DNA from: Deltaproteobacteria bacterium | GTDB lineage: Bacteria; Desulfobacterota; Desulfarculia; Adiutricales; Adiutricaceae | Assembly: GCA_031257955.1 (NCBI GenBank) | Contig: JAIRNQ010000089.1 | Span: 1-9,824 of the forward strand | Length of the DNA stretch: 9,824 nucleotides | Direction of reading: 5' to 3' | Shown: one piece after another, positions 1 through 7,146 of the stretch | Layout: each line of letters begins with the position of its first letter | How positions within the stretch are numbered: the stretch's first letter is position 1 | Made by a program: the position numbers and the translations under genes | Notes under the pieces: generated by a model | What the model was told of the DNA's origin: nothing | Database searches by the model: none | What the model saw: only the letters and a program-made list of their open reading frames with translations

Positions 1-1
1 C

Positions 2-2392
2 CCCGCCCCGCCCCCGGCCAGCGACCTCAGCGCCGTCCTGGGCAACCCCGAAAGCCCTGGCCCTTCCGGGACCCGACTCCCCGAAGGGGCCCCACCGGCG
101 GGCCCCCAAGGCCGCCGACCGGGACCAGACCCAGGCTCCGAACCCGATACCGGACCCGTCCCCGGATCCGCACCCGGCCCCGTCTCCGTCTCCGCCCCCG
201 TCCCTGAAGCCGAACTGCTGGCCAGGCTGGAAAGCCTGCCCGTCAAGTGCCCCAAGGGCCGCCGGGAACTGACCCGGGAGATCCAGACCCTGGACGAGGC
301 CCTAAGAAACTTGCGGCTTTTTTTTCTGGCCAGGCTCTTGGAAACCGAGGAAACGGTCATCGCCTGGCGGGGCCAGGACGAAGCCTCGATTAAGGCCCCG
401 GATCCCATCTCGGTCCCGGATCCGCCCCCGCTGGCCCCGGCGGCCAGGATTGGCCCCATAGCCGGCGGCAAGGGCCCCTTCCGGATGAGCCTTAGGTTTA
501 GGCGCTGGTTTATTTTCTTTTCCCTTATCGTCGTGGCCGCGGTCACCGTCATCTGGCTGGAAAAGAACAAAATCGGGCGGCCCGGGGTCATCCACGCCTA
601 CAACGGTCTCAGCTCGCCGGTAACGGTCACCGTCGGGGACGTGCAGCATTCCGTGCTCTCGGGTTCGGCCGTGGCCATAAACTGGCCCAAGGGGGCGACC
701 TCGATCATGACCCACTCCCCGGAGGGCTTCATCGAGATCGTCGAAGACATCCCCGAACCGGAAAGGGGCCAAAACCTGGTCTACAACGTGGCCGGGGCCA
801 GTCCCCTGTTCGAGTGGGAAGCCGTCTACTCACTGGACGCCCCAGAAGGCCCACCCACCGAGATCCCCCTGGGGGCCCCAAAGCTTTTGGTCACCACGGC
901 CGATTTCGTGCTGACCGATCCCCCCAAGTCGGCCAAAGTCAGCGCCAACAACCCCACCAAACGGGTACTCTCGGCCCTGTCGGGCGTCCACCCGGCCAGG
1001 ATGCTCGAACTCCTAAACCCCCAAGAGCGTCTCCCGGTAATCGAGGCCCAGGCCCGCTGGAACCGCCCCGGCAGCCTCTGGAGTCCGTTGTGGCTGGATC
1101 TCTTGGCTTCCAATAGCCCCAAGGCCGCCGGCATTCTTCTCTCCAGGGTGGCCGACTTCCCCCGGGACCCCTGGACGCTGGGCTACCTCCTCAAGGTCTT
1201 GGGCGCGAAAAACTTGGTCGGCTTTTGCCTGGAGCTCCAGTCCCTGACCAACTCGGACGACGATCCCGATCTGGCCTACCTGGCCAGCCTCTGTCTTCCG
1301 GCCGAGGAAAGATCCCAGCGCCTGGGCGAACTTTTGAAACTCTGGCCCAACCAGCCCTGGCTCAACCGGGCCGCCGGCTGGGAACTCTTCGCCAAGGACG
1401 ACTTGGAGGGGGCCCTCTGGTACCTCGACCAGGCCTTCGAGCATGACCCCTCGACCTTGCTTCCGGAATTGGAGACCCTGGCCCGCCTGCGTCACCTCCA
1501 CGGCCTTCCGGCCTCCATCCTGGCCGAGGAATTTAACTTCTGGGTCCCGGGCTTGGCCACCCTGACCAACCGGGAATCGGCTGAACGCCGGGACTTCTAC
1601 CGCCTGTCGGCCCGGGACCGTAGCCCCGAGTCCTCCCTCTCTCCCCAGGACCAAGCTTACGTCCTCCTGGATAGGGGCCTTATGTCCAAGGCCCTGGAAC
1701 TGGCCGAACCCGGCCCCCTCCATGACCGCCTGACCCGCTTGGCCGGCGCCTCCGCCGGGGCCGACCAGGAAATGGTCGAAAAGGCCTTGACTCTCCCGCT
1801 CGACCGGGGCCTGGACCGCGACACGGCCTGGTCCATGCTGGGCCTGGCCGTAAAACACCGCCGGGACACCCTCCCCTACGCGAAAATCATAGCCGAGACC
1901 TCGCCCGCGCCCGCCCCCCTCTTGGCCAAGGCCATCATGGAAGGCGACGCCGGCAACCTGGGCATCCTCATCCCCGGGCGGGAAGCCTGGCTCCAAGGCC
2001 AAGCTTGCTTGGCCGCCGAGATCGCCGGCCTGAAGCTCCCGGAAAAATGCCCCCTCAAGGCCCGTGGATTTTTGTTCGTGGGCGAAAAACCCTACCTTAC
2101 GCCCCTCCCCCCGGAGTCGCGCCCAACCCATAACCAATCCGACCCGTCCGACCCCTATGGCCACCCCACCCCAGACCAGCCCCCCGACCCGTTCGACCTG
2201 GAAGGTCGCCCGGCTCGGGACCAAGCCCCCGATCCGGCTTCGCTCCCGGCCCCGAACCAGTCCACTGATCCGGCTTCGCCCCCGGCCACCGGCACCCAAG
2301 GCGAGATCGCCACTAGCCAAGGGAACCCCGAAGCAAGTCTCCCAGAAACCCCTTTGGAAAGCCCTTTAGATAGCCCCCATTCGTCAGAGTGA
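2..2392 (+). CDS. Large single-pass membrane protein with TPR-like helical domain, 5'-partial, function unknown
   Basis: The reading frame is open from the window edge to the TGA at 2390-2392, so 796 residues are visible and the true start lies upstream; a TTG at 311 is merely an internal codon. In order I see: a Pro/Gly/Ala-rich low-complexity region (2-200); an amphipathic, charged, coiled-coil-like helix (about 200-360); a basic patch and one hydrophobic span, FFSLIVVAAVTVIW (about 506-559); a beta-rich segment containing YNGLSSPVTVTVG (about 596-850); a long helical region with one TPR-like pair, LEGALWYLDQAFEHDP (around 1367-1470); and a disordered tail with repeated DQxPDP-like motifs (about 2105-2389). 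Basic residues before the span suggest the N-terminus is cytoplasmic and the large C-terminal part lies outside the membrane (inference). An ATG at 485, just before the span, is an alternative start, but the upstream helix looks coded. I do not recognise the family. GC content is very high. Confidence 0.75.
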   Translation, partial: PAPPPASDLSAVLGNPESPGPSGTRLPEGAPPAGPQGRRPGPDPGSEPDTGPVPGSAPGPVSVSAPVPEAELLARLESLPVKCPKGRRELTREIQTLDEALRNLRLFFLARLLETEETVIAWRGQDEASIKAPDPISVPDPPPLAPAARIGPIAGGKGPFRMSLRFRRWFIFFSLIVVAAVTVIWLEKNKIGRPGVIHAYNGLSSPVTVTVGDVQHSVLSGSAVAINWPKGATSIMTHSPEGFIEIVEDIPEPERGQNLVYNVAGASPLFEWEAVYSLDAPEGPPTEIPLGAPKLLVTTADFVLTDPPKSAKVSANNPTKRVLSALSGVHPARMLELLNPQERLPVIEAQARWNRPGSLWSPLWLDLLASNSPKAAGILLSRVADFPRDPWTLGYLLKVLGAKNLVGFCLELQSLTNSDDDPDLAYLASLCLPAEERSQRLGELLKLWPNQPWLNRAAGWELFAKDDLEGALWYLDQAFEHDPSTLLPELETLARLRHLHGLPASILAEEFNFWVPGLATLTNRESAERRDFYRLSARDRSPESSLSPQDQAYVLLDRGLMSKALELAEPGPLHDRLTRLAGASAGADQEMVEKALTLPLDRGLDRDTAWSMLGLAVKHRRDTLPYAKIIAETSPAPAPLLAKAIMEGDAGNLGILIPGREAWLQGQACLAAEIAGLKLPEKCPLKARGFLFVGEKPYLTPLPPESRPTHNQSDPSDPYGHPTPDQPPDPFDLEGRPARDQAPDPASLPAPNQSTDPASPPATGTQGEIATSQGNPEASLPETPLESPLDSPHSSE

Positions 2393-2518
2393 CCCCGGCG
2401 ACGGCTTTCTCCGCGCCAAATCTCCCCACGACCTCCCCGCGAGTCCTTCGCCGACCGGCTTACCGTTTTCCCCACATCGACAATCCCATTAATGGCCGAC
2501 CCTATCCCCGGCCCAGGG

Positions 2519-2827
2519 GCCAACTCCCAAAAGGGGCCCCAAAACCTTTGCGCCAAACGGCCACCCCAGCCGCCCCAAGGGCCAACTCCCAAACAGTACC
2601 CCCAAAACCTTTCCGCCAAACGGCCACCCCAGCCGCCCCAAGGGACAACTCCCAATAGTAACCCCAAAACCTTTGCGCCAAACGGCCAACCCAGCCGCCC
2701 CAAGGGCCAACTCCCAAAAGGTACCCCCTAAACCTTTCCGCCAAACGCCCACCCCAGCCGCCCCAAGGGCCAACTCCCAAAAGGTACCCCCTAAACCTTT
2801 CCGCCAAACGGCCACCCCAGCCGCCCC
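2519..2827. repeat. Tandem minisatellite, five copies of a 62/63-bp unit
   Basis: Unit starts (GCCAACTCCC or GACAACTCCC) fall at 2519, 2581, 2644, 2706 and 2769, giving periods of 62, 63, 62 and 63 bp. Each unit carries CCAACTCCC, then a variable stretch (GGGGCCCC, AGTACCCC, GTAACCCC or GGTACCCC), then AAACCTTT(G/C)CGCCAAACG and CCACCCCAGCCGCCCC; the second position of CCACCCC varies. Units 4 and 5 are nearly identical, implying recent duplication. Because the period alternates around a non-multiple of three, no single frame runs through the array, so I read it as non-coding; the open frames across it come from its composition. Read on the minus strand, most units carry four G-runs of three or more. 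Confidence 0.95.
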
Positions 2828-2883
2828 GGCAAAAAATAGCAATAGGCATAATACCCCTCCCGATCCCTGATTCCATGGGTAAA

Positions 2884-3153
2884 TTATGCCACTGAACGAA
2901 TGCTATAACTGATCAAAAAAACGTCTAAAACGGAACATTTCGCGCAACCAATTTTTCGATGGCCATACTGTGGGCCATCTTCGGTATGACCTCCCAACAC
3001 TTCTAAAACGTCCAAGAGTTCTGGCCAAAAAATGTCCTTGAGCTTTGCCTTTTGACCGCTTTTGTGTTCAACCGGTGACCCTATCGAAGTAAAAATTGCA
3101 TCTGGGTTTGTCCAAAAAAAATCAGAATATTTCCGTAAGTTTATGTAATTGCG
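2884..3153 (-). pseudogene. Possible decayed reading frame, unidentified
   Basis: On the minus strand one frame is open for 89 codons, ending at TAA 2884-2886, without an ATG. The translation looks protein-like (for example DIFWPELLDVLEVLGG and DFFWTNPDAIFTSIG). Reading the same frame further upstream gives plausible sequence such as YKEIVPKYIMYHSNHVKW, interrupted by TAG (3154-3156), TGA and TAA codons. This could be the tail of an eroded gene. An open run of this length is also possible by chance, and I recognise no family, so confidence is low. Confidence 0.22.
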
Positions 3154-3395
3154 CTACGGGACGCCATCGTTTAGTCAATGGTTACGCCATTTTACGTGGT
3201 TTGAGTGATACATGATATATTTAGGAACAATTTCTTTATATTATCGCAAATATGCAATTGTTTCATGATTCGATCGGGCAGAAGCGACTCAATTTTTCCC
3301 CGTTCGAGCTTGACCGATTCGATTCGCCTCTGCTAAAGTGAAATAAAGGCCCTATAGTCGAACCGTTGGGTTTAGACCCTCGGCGACGTTAGACA

Positions 3396-3426
3396 ACTTG
3401 GTTTTTTATAAATAAAATAACCAAGT
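3396..3426. repeat. Inverted repeat / hairpin upstream of thiamin pyrophosphokinase
   Basis: ACTTGGTT (3396-3403) is the exact reverse complement of AACCAAGT (3419-3426), separated by 15 A/T bases. It sits about 130 bp before the thiamin pyrophosphokinase start. It is not followed directly by a T-run, so it does not look like a classical terminator. It could be an operator or an AT-rich coincidence. Confidence 0.55.
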
Positions 3427-3553
3427 TACTGTGGTCGTTTTTCTATTTCTTAACTCTTAAACGCGCATTGCAAATCGCCAACCGAGAGCGGACTAAACAT
3501 TTCAGGCGAATTCCTGACCGCGTTACCCCGCTTAGCCAAGGACAAACCCCAGA

Positions 3554-4483
3554 ATGATTTCCTCCCCGGACATGATTTATATTTTTCTCAACGGCGAATT
3601 CAACCAACCGGTGGATCTCCCGCCTTACCCGGGCCAGTCGACCCTGGTTGTCGCCGTTGACGGCGGGGCGGTCCACTGTCTAAAGCTGGGCTGGCCCATA
3701 CACGTCCTCATAGGCGATTTGGATTCCCTGCCCAAAAACACCCTATCCAAGGCCAAGAAAGCCAACAAAGACATGGAAACCATCCTCTTCGGTACCGACA
3801 AAGACCAAACCGACTTTGAGCTGGCCCTTGATTACGTGACCTCCAAGTTCCCCAGCCACGGACGCATTGAAGTCCTTGGCTCTCTGGGCGGGCGCTGGGA
3901 CATGACCTTGTCCAATTTGATCTTACCCTTCTCAGACCGTCACCTCGCGCCCTTACGCCAAGCTAGCCTCCCTAAGGGCCACGCCCTGGCCTCTCCGCTG
4001 GTAACTTTCCGGGACGGCTACTGGGTGATAACCCTTTTGTCCGGTCCCGGTTGGACGGTCATAAACCCCATGCCCATCGACCGCCGGGTTTCGCTCATCC
4101 CCATATCGCCCACGGTCACCAAGGTCAGATTGTCCGGCGATTTTAAATACCCCTTAGACGACGACGAACTCGTCTTTGGCCTAACCCGGGGTATCAGCAA
4201 CGAACTGGGACCCCATGGCGGCAGCGTCTTCATAGGCACGGGCCTCCTCATCGTTACCGTCTCGCCTCTCCTCATGCCCGGGCCCATTTTTAAAAAGGCC
4301 CCCGAGGCGGCCATCACCTGGAAAACCCCCTCCGGCCGCGCCAAGTCCCCAAAAAAGGCCCCCTCCGCCCCGGCCGCCAAGCCGTCCGCCGCCTCGGCCT
4401 CCAAGCCTGCCGCAGCCCCGTCCTGCAAGCCGGCCTCCGCCCCCAAGAAAACCGTTTCCGCCCCGGCCAAACCCAAGCGCTAA
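3554..4483 (+). CDS. thiN: Thiamin pyrophosphokinase with Lys/Ala/Pro-rich C-terminal extension
   Basis: Transfers pyrophosphate from ATP to thiamin, giving thiamin diphosphate, in the cytoplasm. The 309-residue product carries the family motifs in order: IFLNGEF near the start, DGGA (36-39), GDLDS (54-58), KDQTDFELAL (83-92), GGRWDM (112-117, usually GGRxDH), KYPL (198-201) and RGISNE (212-217). The acidic motifs are those that bind Mg-ATP in this family. About 30 extra residues lie between the GGR motif and the C-terminal beta domain. The usual fold ends near residue 240; the remaining roughly 70 residues include a Lys/Ala/Pro/Ser tail that is C-rich in DNA and matches the composition of the following non-coding stretch. 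AAGGA at 3538-3542 lies 11 nt before the ATG and supports this start; ATG 3572 (MIYIFLNGEF) is a good alternative because the family often begins there. The gene stands alone, with no other thiamin gene nearby. Confidence 0.93.
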   Translation: MISSPDMIYIFLNGEFNQPVDLPPYPGQSTLVVAVDGGAVHCLKLGWPIHVLIGDLDSLPKNTLSKAKKANKDMETILFGTDKDQTDFELALDYVTSKFPSHGRIEVLGSLGGRWDMTLSNLILPFSDRHLAPLRQASLPKGHALASPLVTFRDGYWVITLLSGPGWTVINPMPIDRRVSLIPISPTVTKVRLSGDFKYPLDDDELVFGLTRGISNELGPHGGSVFIGTGLLIVTVSPLLMPGPIFKKAPEAAITWKTPSGRAKSPKKAPSAPAAKPSAASASKPAAAPSCKPASAPKKTVSAPAKPKR

Positions 4484-4948
4484 CCCCGCCCTCTTCCGGC
4501 GCCGTCGCCTATCCTTCCTGGCCACGCCCTCCTGGCCTCGGCTTCCCGGCCTCCCGGCCCGCAAACTGACCGGGCCACTTTCCCGCGCTCCCGTTCGCTC
4601 CGGTCCCCGGCGCCAAGTCCCCCTGACCCACCTCTCCCGACCAAGTCTCTTCCCGCGCCACCCAGGTCCAAAGCCGACACCGGACCACTGACCCTTCTCA
4701 AATTTGCCCATAAACACCCCTCAGACGCGCCACACGGCCTCCAATGGCATTTGCCGCTAGGGGGATACCTATCTCGCCGTCACGTCCCGTCAGAGAGCCC
4801 TGAACGAGACTCTGCCCCATGTGACCGTCAACTGGTTAGTGTTATCAAATTGGGTGCCGAGTTTGGAACGCACCTATGCGCTCGCAGTTTCGGCCCTGGC
4901 CATATGCCACTGGCAAGAACCAGCATCGCGGAAAAAGTAGTAGTACTA

Positions 4949-5021
4949 ACATTTTTATGTTACAAAAAATGTATCCCCAATACATTTTTATGAACAAAAA
5001 AATGCGATCAAAAATATTTTT
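4949..5021. promoter_or_regulatory. Palindrome cluster 1 (two hairpins plus a degenerate third unit)
   Basis: Palindrome A has arms ACATTTTT (4949-4956) and AAAAATGT (4965-4972) around an 8-nt spacer. Palindrome B has arms CATTTTT (4983-4989) and AAAAATG (4998-5004), also with an 8-nt spacer, and starts exactly 33 bp after A. A degenerate third unit, ATATTTTTAG, begins at 5014, 32 bp further on. The even spacing and shared geometry suggest repeated protein-binding sites rather than random AT-rich sequence. Function is inferred. Confidence 0.7.
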
Positions 5022-5334
5022 AGAAATTACAATTATTTGTGGATTGTTGCTTTGGTCCGTAAATTAATTTGAGCCTTTAACTGGGTTAGAAATACGATAA
5101 TTAAGAAAATTTTTAAATTTATGTCTTTTTATTTCTTAAATACTATATTTTATCTCTATTACGCAATAAGATTTATGTTCTCATTAAAGCCGATTTTTAA
5201 CCCTGAGCGTAGCGGACGAGAATTGGCGTCATTGTTACTCGGGAATATGGGCCTCGAACAACCTTAACCCCGTGTCGGGTATGTGAAATTTGTCGTTGAC
5301 AAGCTATTGGCGGGGAGAGAAACTAGCAAAGCTG

Positions 5335-5407
5335 ACATTTTTATGTTATAAAAAATGTAAGTTCGTTACATTTTTTAGTGCTAAAAAATGTTTCAAATCT
5401 ACATTTT
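5335..5407. promoter_or_regulatory. Palindrome cluster 2, upstream of the AAA/DUF4143 ATPase
   Basis: Palindrome C has arms ACATTTTT (5335-5342) and AAAAATGT (5351-5358). Palindrome D has 11-bp arms ACATTTTTTAG (5368-5378) and CTAAAAAATGT (5381-5391) with two bases between. CATTTTT recurs at 5336 and 5369, and a third half-site, ACATTTT, starts at 5401; all three are 33 bp apart. Palindrome C (5335-5359) matches palindrome A (4949-4973) at 24 of 25 positions. The cluster ends about 145 bp before the ATPase start, a plausible place for an operator of that gene. Confidence 0.75.
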
Positions 5408-5551
5408 CCAGCGGGATAAAATACCAACCCTCAAGTGCGTTTAGGGGCTCTTACCGATCCTTCACATTTGCGATCGTATTGTTAGCCTAACAATTGATCT
5501 AAAGAATACTATTATTGACTAAAATTTTATAATAATAAGGACATTATTCAA

Positions 5552-6871
5552 ATGAAAAGAAAAATAACTACCGACTTGCTGACATGGAAAAACAAGTCAG
5601 ATAAACTACCATTAATGCTTCAAGGGGCACGACAAGTTGGTAAAACATATGCTTTGCTTTCTTTTGGGAAGCTTAACTACAAAAATACAGCATATTTTAA
5701 CTTTGAAGAATCCAATGAGATTCAGGCTATCTTTAAGCGCAATTTGAACCCTGAACGTATCCTACGAGAGTTAGCGGCGTTTAGTGGCCAATCTATTCTA
5801 CCTGGCGATACCCTTGTCATTTTTGATGAAATTCAGGAATGCCAGGAAGCCATTACTTCACTAAAATACTTCGCCGAAGAAGCCCCAGGCTATCATGTGG
5901 TAACGGCGGGCAGCCTTCTGGGAGTAAATATCGCGCGTCTTCCCCCATACTCTTTTCCCGTTGGCAAAGTGGATATCCTTCAGCTTAATCCAATGGATTT
6001 TGAGGAATTTCTCTGGGCCATGGATCAAAGACCATTGTCAGAGTTGATTCGTGAACACTATATCAAAAATGAGCCATTGTCCCTTCATGAAATCGCGATG
6101 GATTGGTACAGAAAGTATCTGGCCGTTGGTGGCATGCCGCGTTCCGTGTCGATATATAAGGAAACCCAAGATTTAGATTACGTAACGGAGACATTGAAAA
6201 CCCTAAACAATTCCTACGTCGCGGACATGGCCAAATACGCTTCACGTCAAGAAACCGTCCGAATAATGGCGGTTTGGGCTTCGGTCCCGTCTCAGCTGGC
6301 AAAGGATAATAGGAAATTTCAGTACGGAATGGTAAAACATGGTGGGCGGTCGCATGAGTACGCAACGTCGCTGGATTGGTTAGCCTCGGCAGGGATGATA
6401 ACTAGATGTCAGTTGGTTAGCCAGGGCATTCCTCCTCTTTCGGTTTATGCCCGTCCGGACAATTTCAAGGTATATATGCTAGATACGGGGTTATTATGCG
6501 CTAAGTTCGATGTCCCTCTCAATATGGTATTGAATTTGCCATACTTGAACATGACCTTTAAAGGACCGCTTGCGGAAAACTATGTTTGTCAAGCACTCAC
6601 AGCCAATGGAATAACGCCATATTATTGGACTTCACAAAGAAAAGCGGAAGTGGATTTCGTTATACAAGACAATTCTGGAAATATCATACCAATAGAAGTG
6701 AAATCTGGAGACAACGTCAAATCCAAAAGCCTACATATTTTCCATAATACTTTTAAATCAGAATATATGATAAGGGTTTCTACAAAAAATTTTGGGTTTG
6801 AAGGTAATATTAAAAGCATTCCATTGTATTCATTATTCTGTTTAACTAATAATATAACAGCTACAATTTAA
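5552..6871 (+). CDS. AAA_14 / DUF4143 ATP-binding protein
   Basis: A 439-residue protein of the COG1373-type family, for which no general cellular role is established. The N-terminal AAA_14 ATPase shows Walker A GARQVGKT (25-32), Walker B LVIFDEIQ (88-95) and a sensor-1-like VVTAGSLLGV (116-125). The DUF4143 part follows, with SYVADMAKYAS near 221-231 and YMLDTGLL at 308-315. The C-terminus has the PD-(D/E)XK-like core AEVDFVI...IPIEVKSG (E366, D368, E382, K384) common in these proteins. Length is normal and no motif is missing. AAGGA at 5537-5541 lies 10 nt before the ATG. GC content is much lower than in the two upstream genes, with an AT-rich leader, consistent with horizontal acquisition. 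The gene has no codirectional partner; it converges with the WYL regulator. Palindrome cluster 2 may control it (inference). Nuclease activity cannot be assumed from the motif alone. Confidence 0.96.
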   Translation: MKRKITTDLLTWKNKSDKLPLMLQGARQVGKTYALLSFGKLNYKNTAYFNFEESNEIQAIFKRNLNPERILRELAAFSGQSILPGDTLVIFDEIQECQEAITSLKYFAEEAPGYHVVTAGSLLGVNIARLPPYSFPVGKVDILQLNPMDFEEFLWAMDQRPLSELIREHYIKNEPLSLHEIAMDWYRKYLAVGGMPRSVSIYKETQDLDYVTETLKTLNNSYVADMAKYASRQETVRIMAVWASVPSQLAKDNRKFQYGMVKHGGRSHEYATSLDWLASAGMITRCQLVSQGIPPLSVYARPDNFKVYMLDTGLLCAKFDVPLNMVLNLPYLNMTFKGPLAENYVCQALTANGITPYYWTSQRKAEVDFVIQDNSGNIIPIEVKSGDNVKSKSLHIFHNTFKSEYMIRVSTKNFGFEGNIKSIPLYSLFCLTNNITATI

Positions 6872-7146
6872 TTTTTCTCGCTTTGTCTTTCAGAAGCTAA
6901 TCCCAAGGACAAGAGTTAAGGGGTTCCCTTGGCCAACAAATTATTGGCGGGCATGGATTTGGCGATATACTTTTAGCCGATAAAAGTATACCATTTTGGC
7001 CTCCTGGCCTCCTCATAGGTGGTAACTTCCACCTACCCAGCGTTTGAAAAGGCCATTTCCAAAACAATGGGAAAATCCGTCCGATACCAGTGAATGGTAC
7101 CCTATTTTTGAGAGATACCCCGGCCTCAGTAGAGTAATCATCGTTA
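6872..7146. other. Convergent spacer between ATPase and WYL regulator, with two hairpins
   Basis: Both neighbouring genes end here. Two clean inverted repeats are present: 6966-6990 (10-bp stem, listed separately) and 7016-7035 (TAGGTGG / CCACCTA, 7-bp stem, 6-nt loop). Neither is followed by a T-run in either direction, so I cannot call a standard intrinsic terminator. A 97-codon minus-strand frame (6897-7190) spans the region but starts inside the WYL gene without a ribosome-binding site. Confidence 0.6.
6966..6990. repeat. Perfect 10-bp inverted repeat between convergent genes
   Basis: TATACTTTTA (6966-6975) and TAAAAGTATA (6981-6990) are exact reverse complements around GCCGA. It lies 95 bp after the ATPase stop and 157 bp beyond the WYL stop. 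It may form an RNA hairpin in either transcript, protecting 3' ends or weakly terminating, but it lacks a terminator's T-tract. Confidence 0.75.

Larger units (their letters stand above)
2828..3553. other. AT-rich spacer between the tandem array and thiamin pyrophosphokinase
   Basis: Composition changes abruptly at about 2828 from C-rich to AT-rich. The left part may contain a decayed minus-strand reading frame (listed separately). A hairpin lies at 3396-3426. I found no intact gene, tRNA or recognisable TPP riboswitch, even though the next gene makes thiamin diphosphate. The promoter of that gene should lie in the right part, but I cannot pick a convincing -35/-10 pair. Confidence 0.6.
4484..5551. 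other. Long two-part spacer upstream of the AAA/DUF4143 ATPase
   Basis: The first part (4484 to about 4720) is extremely C-rich and G-poor on the plus strand and continues the composition of the end of the thiamin kinase gene. From about 4930 the DNA becomes very AT-rich, with two palindrome clusters at 4949-5021 and 5335-5407. Short open frames here (for example 4751-4993, 4876-5067 and 5290-5490) have no ribosome-binding site, and two of them mostly translate the palindromes into TFLCYKKC-like strings, so I do not call them genes. No tRNA or terminator is visible. Confidence 0.6.

Noticed and set aside
1013..2320. 435-codon minus-strand frame inside the first gene
   Set aside because: Gly/Val/Gln-rich antisense of a GC-rich gene; the plus strand has the membrane span, TPR-like pattern and ordered domains.
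2155..2876. Several Gly/Trp-rich minus-strand frames and Pro-rich plus-strand frames over the tandem array
   Set aside because: They appear in nearly every frame because the unit lacks stop codons; the 62/63-bp period breaks every frame and there are no ribosome-binding sites. A GTG at 2389 overlapping the TGA of the first gene looked like translational coupling, but the product is composition-driven and ends inside the array.
2878..3553. TPP riboswitch ahead of thiamin pyrophosphokinase
   Set aside because: I looked for the conserved CTGAGA and ACCTGATC-type blocks and did not find them.
4181..4717. Arg/Gly-rich minus-strand frames over the end of the thiamin kinase gene and the C-rich spacer
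   Set aside because: Low-complexity antisense of C-rich DNA, with no ribosome-binding site.
4949..5407. CRISPR-like reading of the 33-bp spaced repeats
   Set aside because: Only two or three units per cluster, the repeated part fills most of the 33-bp period leaving no spacers, and there are no cas genes.
4751..5490. Small plus-strand frames with TFLCYKKC-like strings
   Set aside because: The shared peptide is merely the translated palindromes; starts are weak or non-ATG and no ribosome-binding site is present.
5515..5533. TTGACT and TATAAT boxes just before the ATPase
   Set aside because: Only 7 bp apart, so they cannot form one sigma-70 promoter; TATAAT may be used with an unrecognised -35 but would leave almost no leader before the ribosome-binding site.
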